Shown piece by piece: positions 1 through 6,800 of a stretch of DNA of 22,005 bases (positions are counted from its first letter, which is position 1; each line of letters begins with the position of its first letter). The stretch comes from Alphaproteobacteria bacterium (GTDB lineage Bacteria > Pseudomonadota > Alphaproteobacteria > Rs-D84), in NCBI GenBank assembly GCA_009782725.1, contig WRIM01000001.1, positions 1 through 22,005 of the forward strand, given 5' to 3'. A program made the translations under genes and the position numbers. Below the pieces are notes generated by a model that ran no database searches, had not been told where the DNA came from, and saw nothing but the letters and a program-made list of their open reading frames with translations.

Positions 1-498
1 GATTACGTCGGATATAGTGCATACGCCGTTTCGTATCAACTCCGCCGCGCACGCTATGCCCGCCGGGCCGAGTCCAATCACCGCGGCTTTTTTATTTATC
101 GGCGCGCCCGGCTTTATGGCGGTCCATCCGCGGTTTCGAGCCTCGGCGGAAACGAACCTCTGTATGCGCTGTATCGGGACGCTGTCGCCCTCCAACATCA
201 GCGCGGTGCAATTATTCTGGCAAAGCTCCTCCGCCGGGCATGTGTACGAGCATGTCTCCGGGTACGCGTTCGCGTCCGCGATGATTTCATACGCCCTTTT
301 GATATCGCCGCCGGAAAACGCTTTTATAAACGCCGACGCGTCGACGCCCGCGGGGCAGCCGGACTTACACGTTGCGCCCCAGCACGCGCGGCACTCGTCC
401 GTTAGGGAGCGCATGTACGCCTCGTTACTTAACCTTCCGCCGCGGTAAATCGGGCCGTACACGCCGTTGTCGCGTATGACGCAGCCCGCACAAGCGAT
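1..498 (-). CDS. GltD/PreT/DPYD-like FAD and 4Fe-4S oxidoreductase, N-terminal part (partial)
   Basis: The reverse strand is open from about 498 to the left edge and runs off it. It encodes a cysteine-rich helical domain with motifs CRACWGATCKSGCPAG and CSYTCPAEELCQNNC, then PIQRIQRFVSAEA, then a dinucleotide-binding loop VIGLGPAGIACAAELIRNG. This order is the N-terminal [4Fe-4S] ferredoxin-like domain plus FAD-binding start of the small subunit of glutamate synthase, PreT and dihydropyrimidine dehydrogenase. These enzymes pass electrons between NAD(P)H, FAD and iron-sulfur clusters in the cytoplasm. The exact substrate cannot be told from this piece. The 5' end is unresolved: an in-frame stop lies at 499-501, there is a GTG at 460-462, and an ATG at 412-414 has a weak GAGG upstream but would begin just before the first cysteine. 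The reading upstream of that ATG (VYGPIYRGGRLSNEAY) still looks coding, so the gene may be truncated. Confidence 0.75.
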   Translation of the reverse strand, partial: MACAGCVIRDNGVYGPIYRGGRLSNEAYMRSLTDECRACWGATCKSGCPAGVDASAFIKAFSGGDIKRAYEIIADANAYPETCSYTCPAEELCQNNCTALMLEGDSVPIQRIQRFVSAEARNRGWTAIKPGAPINKKAAVIGLGPAGIACAAELIRNGVCTISDVI

Positions 499-783
499 TT
501 ATATAAAGAAGTACTTCCCGATTACGATTGGCGCGGCGGAATTTTTTTAAACCGGCTTTGCATCATAGAAGCCGGGCATAAATTCGATACAATCCGCACG
601 ATTATGGATGCATTCAAAGACATGGCCCGCGCGCAAGGTTATACAAAAATAGTGGGCGACGCCGGCGCGCATCAACCGATTTTGACGCGGTTTTATGAAA
701 TGCTTGGCGCGCAAAGGGCCGCTTCATTTATGGGAACTCTTGATGCTCACGAATGGATTGTTTACGAGTATAAAATAGAGTAA
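499..783 (+). pseudogene. GNAT-like acetyltransferase, C-terminal fragment lacking its 5' half
   Basis: A plus-strand frame with no stop from 433 to the TAA at 781-783 encodes, from about 499, a sequence resembling the C-terminal half of a GNAT N-acetyltransferase: a helix (IMDAFKDMARAQGYTKIVGDAG), then a segment like the family's final helix and strand (LTRFYEMLGAQRAASFMG). GNAT enzymes move an acetyl group from acetyl-CoA to an amine. The first in-frame ATG is at 604-606, too late to give a whole domain, and no start or Shine-Dalgarno site is seen upstream. The family's N-terminal strands are missing. The fragment abuts the broken 5' end of the oppositely oriented flavoprotein gene. Its TAA lies in the first unit of the repeat element at 777-877. 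The family call rests on pattern only. Confidence 0.45.
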
Positions 784-877
784 GAGAGTAATGCGCGCGT
801 TGCGCGCAGAGTAACGTCGGCTACGCCGACAGAGTAAGAGATTATGTTACTCTCTTACTCTCCTTATCTCTTACTCT
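777..877. repeat. Palindromic octamer array with two nested GC hairpins, between convergent genes
   Basis: Left units AGAGTAAG (777-784), AGAGTAA (785-791), AGAGTAA (808-814) and AGAGTAAG (831-838) face the inverted units TTACTCT (847-853), CTTACTCT (854-861), CCTTATCT (862-869) and CTTACTCT (870-877), around an 8-nt centre. Two small GC-rich hairpins interrupt the left arm: TGCGCGC-GTT-GCGCGCA at 792-808 and GTCGGC-TAC-GCCGAC at 816-830. The TAA of the plus-strand GNAT fragment (781-783) and the TAA of mnmG (842-844) both lie inside the element, so it forms the 3' ends of both converging genes. It could act as a transcript-end hairpin for both strands, but there is no clear T tract. Confidence 0.8.
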
Positions 878-2611
878 TCTCAAAACCACCATTATCCCGG
901 CGGGTGTAATTCCCGGTATGCGCGACAGGGATGCGATGTTTTCCGGACGCGTTCTATGCAACTTTTCACGCAGTTCATTTGTAAGTCCCGATAACGAAAA
1001 ATAGTCGAAATCGCCGGGAATTTTGATATTTTGGTCTTTTTTATAGCTTTCTATTTCACGCATTTGGCGCGCGATATATCCCGCATAAAGCTTATCGTTT
1101 TCATTGCTGATTGCTGATTGTTGATTGCTGATTTTTTCAAATTGTTCGCGTGTAATTAAACCCAATTCAACCGCAATCGTCCCAAGCCGGAAAATCGCAT
1201 TGTCGCAACGAATGGACAATCTGTATTCCGCGCGGGATGTAAACATCCGATAGGGCTCATCCACGCCCAATGTCGTGATATCATCGATTAATACGCCAAT
1301 CATAGAATTCGTGCGGTCTAGTTTTAATTCGTGATAAGTGACAGGTGATAAGTGACAAGTATCTGAATTTCCTGTCACCTGTAACCTATCACCTATCACA
1401 GCCGCGTAAGCGGCGGCATTCGCGCCTGCGACCAGTCCCTGCGACGCGGCTTCTTCATATCCGCTTGTCCCATTTATTTGCCCGGCAAAAAATATGCCCG
1501 GAATATCTTTGGATTCAAGCGTGGATTTAAGAACTCGCGCATCAATCGCATCGTATTCAATCGCATATCCGTATCGCGCAACCCGCACATTCTCTAGTCC
1601 CGGAATGGTTCGCAAGAATTTATCCTGAACCGCGGCGGACATAGATGTCGACAATCCGTTCGGGTAAATCAAATCGCTGTTCAGCCCTTCGGGCTCTAAA
1701 AATACATGATGCGATAAATGCTCTGGGAAGCGCATTACTTTGTCTTCCAAGCTTGGACAATAACGCGGGCCGATACCGACAATCTCACCGTTATACATCG
1801 GCGCATCATGAATATTGTCACGAATGACATCATGCGTTTCTTCTGTCGTTCTTGTTATATAACAATTTGAACTTTGAACTTTGAACTTTGAACATTCGGT
1901 TGAAAACCAAGGATGATTTTCATCGCCGGGTTGGGGTTCAAGATTTGTAAAATCAATGCTGTCCCGATAAAGGCGCGCGGGCGTCCCGGTTTTAAGCCGA
2001 ATTAATGAAAAGCCGGCCTTTTTGAGTGTTTTTGATATATTAACATCCGGTTCTTGGTATGTTCCGTCGTCTGTCAGCCGACCCGACTTAATCTTTTCCG
2101 ACCCACGATGACAAAGCCCGCCCAGAAATGTCCCCGTGGTAATAACAATCGCCCGCGCCGCATATTTTCCATTTACAATTTTATTTTCTAAATCAAGAGT
2201 TTCAATAGATTCGTAAATAACTTCAAGCAAGGGCAATCTAAATTCCCCTTCCCTAGTCAGGGAAGGGGAATTTAGACCGAGCAGATTTTTCACGGCCGCG
2301 CGGTAAAGCGTGCGGTCGATTTGCGCGCGAAGCGCCCTTGTCGCCGGGCCATGCGACGCATTCAATGTACGAAAATGAATACCGGCCATGTCCGCAGCAA
2401 CCGGCATTATACCGCCCAGCGCATCGATTTCAGAAACCAATTGGGACTTTCCCGGCCCGCCGATGCTTGGATTGCATGACATAGCACCGATATCCATTTC
2501 AGATTTTGTAAAAAGCGCGACCGACGCGCCCCGACGCGCAGCGGCAGCTGCAGCCTCGACCCCCGCATGTCCCGCCCCTATAACAATAACATCGAATTGC
2601 TGATTTTTCAT
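842..2611 (-). CDS. mnmG: tRNA uridine-5-carboxymethylaminomethyl modification enzyme MnmG (GidA)
   Basis: MnmG works with MnmE to install the (carboxymethyl)aminomethyl group at C5 of the wobble uridine of certain tRNAs, using FAD. The 589-residue protein has the FAD loop GAGHAG at 12-17, the conserved MSCNPSIGG at 44-52, GTGTPARL-type and GPRYCPSLEDKVMRF motifs, GLVAGANAAAYA, EPYRMFTSRAEYRL, and the C-terminal YAGYIARQ and SRIPGITPAGI segments. It starts at ATG 2611 with AGGTAG just upstream, 4 nt after the stop of the preceding gene. The coding sequence is studded with repeat-derived peptides: about residues 112-125 (palindrome), 240-249, 405-427 and 494-503 (heptamer arrays), and the last ten residues from the 777-877 element. 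The linker before YAGYIARQ is much shorter than in E. coli. The reading frame is intact and the family motifs are present, so it is probably functional. Confidence 0.97.
   Translation of the reverse strand: MKNQQFDVIVIGAGHAGVEAAAAAARRGASVALFTKSEMDIGAMSCNPSIGGPGKSQLVSEIDALGGIMPVAADMAGIHFRTLNASHGPATRALRAQIDRTLYRAAVKNLLGLNSPSLTREGEFRLPLLEVIYESIETLDLENKIVNGKYAARAIVITTGTFLGGLCHRGSEKIKSGRLTDDGTYQEPDVNISKTLKKAGFSLIRLKTGTPARLYRDSIDFTNLEPQPGDENHPWFSTECSKFKVQSSNCYITRTTEETHDVIRDNIHDAPMYNGEIVGIGPRYCPSLEDKVMRFPEHLSHHVFLEPEGLNSDLIYPNGLSTSMSAAVQDKFLRTIPGLENVRVARYGYAIEYDAIDARVLKSTLESKDIPGIFFAGQINGTSGYEEAASQGLVAGANAAAYAAVIGDRLQVTGNSDTCHLSPVTYHELKLDRTNSMIGVLIDDITTLGVDEPYRMFTSRAEYRLSIRCDNAIFRLGTIAVELGLITREQFEKISNQQSAISNENDKLYAGYIARQMREIESYKKDQNIKIPGDFDYFSLSGLTNELREKLHRTRPENIASLSRIPGITPAGIMVVLRRVRDKESKRVT
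1103..1130. repeat. Heptamer array (ATTGCTG x4) inside mnmG
   Basis: Four heptamers, ATTGCTG, ATTGCTG, ATTGTTG and ATTGCTG. On the coding strand they give the peptide ISNQQSAISNEN at about residues 494-503 of MnmG. This is where E. coli MnmG has a long linker before the C-terminal domain. Confidence 0.9.
1331..1399. repeat. 69-bp element with inverted heptamer arrays, in frame in mnmG
   Basis: The left arm is GTGATAA, GTGACAG, GTGATAA, GTGACAA (1331-1358). The right arm is the inverted family CTGTCAC, CTGTAAC, CTATCAC, CTATCAC (1372-1399), with a 13-nt centre. Total length is 69 bp, exactly 23 codons. It falls between the conserved GANAAAYA and NSMIGVLIDD segments of MnmG and adds about residues 405-427. 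Confidence 0.9.
1866..1893. repeat. Heptamer array (TTTGAAC x4) inside mnmG
   Basis: Four perfect copies of TTTGAAC. On the coding strand they encode the SKFKVQSSN stretch just before CYITRTTEETHDVIR, at about residues 240-249. Confidence 0.92.
2164..2184. repeat. Degenerate heptamer array (ATTTTCC-like x3) inside mnmG
   Basis: ATTTTCC, ATTTACA and ATTTTAT in succession, similar to the units of the pheT array at 10017-10058. They encode ENKIVNGK, which resembles the ENGKLKIENGK-type peptide of that array. The divergence makes this weaker than the others. Confidence 0.4.
2237..2276. repeat. Perfect 18-bp-stem palindrome inside mnmG
   Basis: Left arm 2237-2254 and right arm 2259-2276 are exact reverse complements around the loop AGTC. 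It reads in frame through MnmG as LNSPSLTREGEFRL at about residues 112-125, between AVKNLL and LPLLEVIYESI. An in-frame palindrome of this kind recalls the Rickettsia palindromic elements in type, but I see no sequence relation to them. Confidence 0.92.
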
Positions 2612-2615
2612 AAAG

Positions 2616-3092
2616 CTACCTGACTATTTCCAACAATTGTTCTCTTAATTCTTGTTCAATATCCGTGTTCCAAATTCGTGATAATTTTAAAAACTTATTA
2701 TACCAACCGACCGCGAAATCATACCCGCAATTCGATTTGCCAACCATTGGAAAATCAAGCGAGCATATCTTTATTATACTTTTTTCGGTTTTTCTGTAAA
2801 ATTCTATACGCACGATGTCCGAGTATCTGAACCAATTGTATTTCGGACTGGTGGAACTATTATCCTCGGTGGCATACCAATTGAAACTGCTGTTTCTTCT
2901 TAGATATCCGGGCATAGATTCAAGTTTATTATAGACAAGCTGAAGACCTTCTTGCATTAATTCTTGATTCTTTTCAAGTTGTGCCTGTCTTTCTTCGAAT
3001 TTTTGCAGAATTGCGGTATTGCCGCGTCCGCGGCGGCGGCGTTCGTTTCCCCGCGTCTGTTGCCGATAGTCCATTTCGACGATGTCATCCAT
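2616..3092 (-). CDS. Unknown protein with central coiled coil, upstream of mnmG
   Basis: A 158-residue protein I do not recognise. The N-terminus is charged and arginine-rich (NERRRRGRGN). A short predicted coiled coil follows (KFEERQAQLEKNQELMQEGLQLVYNKL), and the C-terminal half is rich in aromatic residues (FNWYATED, YNWFRYSDIVRIEFYRK, VGWYNKFLKLSRIW). No signal peptide or membrane segment is seen. The frame is open to 3191, but I chose ATG 3092 because AAAGGG lies about 6 nt upstream and a promoter-like pair (TTGAAA, 16 nt, TATATT) at 3122-3149 would start the transcript downstream of the longer starts. It ends 4 nt before mnmG and is probably co-transcribed with it. Its 5' region overlaps the divergent promoter of the ileS operon. 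Confidence 0.7.
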   Translation of the reverse strand: MDDIVEMDYRQQTRGNERRRRGRGNTAILQKFEERQAQLEKNQELMQEGLQLVYNKLESMPGYLRRNSSFNWYATEDNSSTSPKYNWFRYSDIVRIEFYRKTEKSIIKICSLDFPMVGKSNCGYDFAVGWYNKFLKLSRIWNTDIEQELREQLLEIVR

Positions 3093-3121
3093 TTTATGCC
3101 CTTTTGTCGCCTCCACCGGCG

Positions 3122-3149
3122 AATATATCATACTTGACTTTGATTTCAA
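3122..3149 (-). promoter_or_regulatory. Sigma-70-like promoter for the unknown gene and mnmG
   Basis: On the minus strand, TTGAAA (3149-3144), a 16-nt spacer and TATATT (3127-3122). It lies about 30 nt before ATG 3092 and overlaps the opposing promoter at 3134-3161. Confidence 0.55.
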
Positions 3150-3161
3150 GTCGTTTATAAT
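3134..3161 (+). promoter_or_regulatory. Strong sigma-70-like promoter of the leader-kinase-ileS operon
   Basis: TTGACT (3134-3139), a 16-nt spacer, TATAAT (3156-3161). The expected start of transcription is about 3168-3169, at the ATG of the Ile-rich leader ORF, so that ORF would be translated from a leaderless 5' end. Confidence 0.75.
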
Positions 3162-3168
3162 AACGGCC

Positions 3169-3201
3169 ATGTTCACGAAAACAATAATCATTATAGAATA
3201 A
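3169..3201 (+). CDS. Isoleucine-rich leader peptide of the ileS operon (MFTKTIIIIE)
   Basis: A 10-codon ORF, ATG at 3169-3171 and TAA at 3199-3201, with four consecutive isoleucine codons ATA-ATC-ATT-ATA at 3184-3195. It sits 7 nt after a consensus -10 box, so the transcript probably begins at or next to its ATG; no Shine-Dalgarno site is present. It is followed at once by two hairpins, the second with a T7 tract, and then by the operon that contains isoleucyl-tRNA synthetase. In classical amino-acid attenuation, leader peptides rich in the regulated amino acid sense its charged tRNA by ribosome stalling. The match of codon identity to the regulated gene is the main argument that this short ORF is real; it has not been seen expressed. 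Confidence 0.7.
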   Translation: MFTKTIIIIE

Positions 3202-3252
3202 CTGGCAAACGCGCTTTGCAGTTATTTGCGGCGCGTAAAGCGCCATTTTTTT
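3200..3252 (+). promoter_or_regulatory. Transcription attenuator: pause hairpin, antiterminator and terminator
   Basis: Hairpin 1 pairs AACT (3200-3203) plus GCAAA (3205-3209) with TTTGC (3215-3219) plus AGTT (3220-3223), with one bulged G. The terminator hairpin is GGCGC (3230-3234), loop GTAAA, GCGCC (3240-3244), then A and seven T (3246-3252). An alternative pairing joins ACGCGC (3209-3214) to GCGCGT (3231-3236) and would exclude the terminator. A ribosome stalled on the Ile codons would cover the 5' arm of hairpin 1 and leave 3209-3214 free, giving antitermination. A ribosome that reaches the stop codon would cover 3209-3214 and let the terminator form. The mechanism is inferred from the sequence. 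Confidence 0.68.
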
Positions 3253-3269
3253 GTGACAAAGGACAAATT

Positions 3270-3830
3270 ATGAAAACCAACCAAGTCGTTTTAATCTACG
3301 GCTTTCCCGCAACCGGCAAGTATACCATGGCCAAGAAATTGGAAGAGGGCGGCGCCAAATTGCTGGACAACCATTATTTTCATGATTTCGTGCGGCCTTT
3401 TATCAAAGCGGCCGATGATGAGAAAGTGGAATATTTTGAAAAAATGTCCAAATTGCGGGGCGCATTTTTCGATATGATTCGGAAATTCTATCCGAAAGAC
3501 CGGCTTGTCAGATATGTTTTTACAAGCATATTGGTCCAGGGCGATGAAGCCGAGTTAAAAAACCTGACAAGCTTGGCCGAAGATATAAACGGCGAATTCA
3601 TACCGATAGAATTAATCGCAAATCCGGATGTTTTAAAGCAAAGATGCCAAACCGAATATCGACGCGGACGGGGAAAACTGTCCGATCCGGGCAAATTAGA
3701 GAAATTATTTGAACGCTACGTTCACATGGATGTCGAACACCCGAACAAACTTACAATCGATGTATCGGATTTGACCGAAGAAGAAACATTTCAAAGAATC
3801 GAAAAACATTTAGCAAAGGTCTCAAAATGA
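3270..3830 (+). CDS. P-loop NTP-binding protein, probable small-molecule or nucleotide kinase
   Basis: A 186-residue P-loop protein with a Walker A motif GFPATGKYT at 11-19 preceded by a hydrophobic strand (VVLIY). An NHYFHDFVRPF segment follows where related AAA-type kinases have an NH-containing substrate loop, and a basic RRGRGKL stretch near residue 135 may form a lid. The fold suggests phosphoryl transfer from ATP in the cytoplasm; the substrate is unknown. The frame is open from 3216, but ATG 3270 is chosen because AAAGGA lies about 6 nt upstream and the attenuator ends just before it. It overlaps ileS by ATGA (3827-3830), so translation is probably coupled, and the gene is the first after the Ile-responsive leader. 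That context hints at a role near tRNA or amino-acid metabolism but proves nothing. Confidence 0.75.
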   Translation: MKTNQVVLIYGFPATGKYTMAKKLEEGGAKLLDNHYFHDFVRPFIKAADDEKVEYFEKMSKLRGAFFDMIRKFYPKDRLVRYVFTSILVQGDEAELKNLTSLAEDINGEFIPIELIANPDVLKQRCQTEYRRGRGKLSDPGKLEKLFERYVHMDVEHPNKLTIDVSDLTEEETFQRIEKHLAKVSK

Positions 3831-6800
3831 CATACCCAAAGACAGAAGCGCGCGCGAATTTTCCAGAATTAGAGCATTCGGTTTTAAAATTCTGGCGCGA
3901 GAACAGCACATTTCAGAAAACAATGGAAAAAACCCGCGACGGCGTGCCGTTTACATTCTTTGACGGGCCGCCTTTTGCAAATGGAATTCCGCATTGGGGC
4001 CATGTCGGCGTATCTGCGATGAAGGATATGGTCTTTCGCTTTCAAACCATGCGCGGCAGGCACGTATTGCGCGAATTGGGCTGGGACTGTCACGGTCTTC
4101 CGGCGGAACAATCGGTTGAAAAATCGACCGGAAAATTGGCCAAGGATATCGTGGCGGGGCAGGGCATCGATGCATTCTGTGAAATGTGCCGCGTCGACGT
4201 TTTAAAATATACCGACGTTTTCGAACGGGTTTATGAACGCGAAGGACGCTGGTTCGAATCCGCGCCCGAATTCGGATACGCCACAATGGATAAAGACTTT
4301 ATGGAATCCGTAATATGGGCGATGAAGCAATTATATGACAAAGGTTTGTTATACAAAGACTTCCGCGTGAATCCTTTCGATTGGAAATTGGGCACAGCGT
4401 TAAGTAATTCCGAGGCAAGCCAAGAATACATGGACGTTGTCGACGATGCGATAACCGTATGGTTCGAATTGGCCGACGGTCGGCGCGTTTTGGCATGGAC
4501 GACCACGCCTTGGACTTTGCCTGCGAATAGCGCATTGGCCGTAAATCCGAAATTAACATACGCGGTTATGAGGGACGCGGACGGCGCGGAATATATAATT
4601 GCCGAATCACGCCTTAAATCATATGAAAAACAATTCGCAAATACGGAACGCATCGGAAGCGTCGCGGGCGCGGATTTGGTTGGATTAAAATACAAACCTT
4701 TGTTCGATTATTACAATGATGAAAAATTATATCATGTAATCGCGGGCGAATTCGTGTCCGATTCCGACGGCACGGGCGTTGTGCATATCGCGCCTGCATT
4801 CGGGGACGAAGACTTTTGGGCATTGAAAAATATCGACCCGAAATTCCCGGTCATTTTGAACGTCAGCGAATATGGCAATTTTACGGATGAAGTCACGGAT
4901 TTCGCCGGCATGAATATATTCGACGCGAATCCGAAAATCATAGAATTTCTGAAAAAAGCCGGACGTCTTGTAAAAAAAGAATCATACAAACACTCGTACC
5001 CGTTCAGCTATCGCACTCATGAAAAGTTAATTTATCGCGCGGCGGAAAGCTGGTACATCGATGTGCCAGCCTTGCGCGACCGTTTAATCGAAAACACGAA
5101 AAAGACAGATTGGAAATCCGCAGGCGAAAGATTTATGAAATGGATAGAGGGCGCGCGACCATGGTCTGTATCTCGCAATCGATTCTGGGGAACACCATTG
5201 CCGATTTGGGAACGCAACGGGGAATTCAAAGTATTCGGAAGCGTCGCGGAATTGGAAGAATTTTTCGGCACCAAAATCGACGACCTTCACCGGCCGACAT
5301 TGGACGCGTTGGAAAAAGACGGTTGGAAGCGTATTCCGGATGTTTTGGATTGCTGGGTTGAATCCGGCTCTATGCCGTTCGCGCAAATGCATTATCCGTT
5401 TGAAAACAAAGAAAGATTTGAACGTGAATTCCCTGCGGACTATATAATAGAGGGTCCCGACCAAACACGCGGGTGGTTTTATTCGTTAATGGTAATGGCC
5501 ACCGCATTGTTTGACAAGCCTGCATTCAAAACGGTTTCGGTCAATGGATTGATATTGGACGACCAACGTCGCAAGATGTCAAAGTCATTGGGCAATTACG
5601 ACGACCCAATGAATTTAATGGAGAAATACGGCGCGGATGCCGTGCGTTTGTACATCCTTGGCGGGAACTTTATGAAATGCGAACCGATTGTTTTGGACAA
5701 AGAAGGCAAGGTATTTAACGAACCAACTAAAAACATATTGGTGCCGTTGTGGAACGCGTATCACTTCTTCACGCTTTATGCGAACGCAGGCGCGCTTCGC
5801 GCGAATGAACAATTAACAATTAACAATGAACAGTTAAATGTTCTGGACCAATACATATTGGCGGAATTGGATGAATTGATTGGCGTGACTGGCAGGGCGC
5901 TTGACGATTATGCGCCTGATTTGGCGATTCGTGAATTTGTGCGATTCTTAGAGGTTCTTAACAACTGGTACATTCGTCGTTCACGCGAACGGTTTTGGGA
6001 TGAAGAACAAGCCGCGTTCGATACGCTGTACTTTGTGCTTGTCGAGTTCTGCAAACTGCTTGCGCCATTCGCGCCGTTTATTGCTGAATTTATATACCGC
6101 AACCTGACCGGCGCTGAATCCGTGCATTTGGAAGATTTTCCTGAGCATAAGAACAAACACAATGAATACAATATTCTAGATTCAATGCGTGAAGTTATGG
6201 CCGTTGTTTCTGTTGGAAAACAACTACGCGAGAAATACGGTCTTCGGAACCGCCTGCCGCTTAATAAAATTAGTGTCATTGGTTCCGTATTCGGTTCAAT
6301 GAAATACAACAATATAATTATGGATGAGTTAAATGTTAAAAATATTTCAGTTGAGCTGAATCAAGATATTTCATCCGTTGCCGATTCGTTCATATACCTT
6401 ATCACGCCGAAAATCGGCGCGCGTTTGGGTGCAAAATTAAAAGATATCATGGCCGCATCTAAACAGACGGATTTTAATCCTGTTGATTGGGGCCTTAATC
6501 CAGACGAATATGAAATGCGCCTTACCGTCAAACCCGGAATCACGGGCGCCGCATTGCCGGATAATACCGCCGTTGTGGTGTTGGACACGAACGTGACAAA
6601 GGAATTGGCGGACGAAGGGCTTGCCCGCGATGCGTTGAGATTTATCCAAGATACGCGGCGCGATATGGATTTAAACGTATCCGACCGGATTGTTTTGGAA
6701 TATTCCGCGGATTCAGATTTGGAGTTTGCAATCAACGCGCATGCTGATATGATAAAGGAAAACGCATTGATTGTCGAATTACGCCCGACCGCGGGCGCCG

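Noticed and set aside
17..448. Plus-strand open frame of 143 codons
   Set aside because: It is the mirror of the cysteine-rich flavoprotein on the other strand, whose motifs are clear; the plus reading has no family features.
3093..3191. Longer start for the unknown gene before mnmG
   Set aside because: Starts at 3191 and 3168 lie upstream of the likely promoter; ATG 3092 has AAAGGG.
3162..3269. T-box riboswitch for ileS
   Set aside because: The leader is only about 100 nt and I see no T-box-like sequence or specifier loop; the Ile-codon ORF explains it better.
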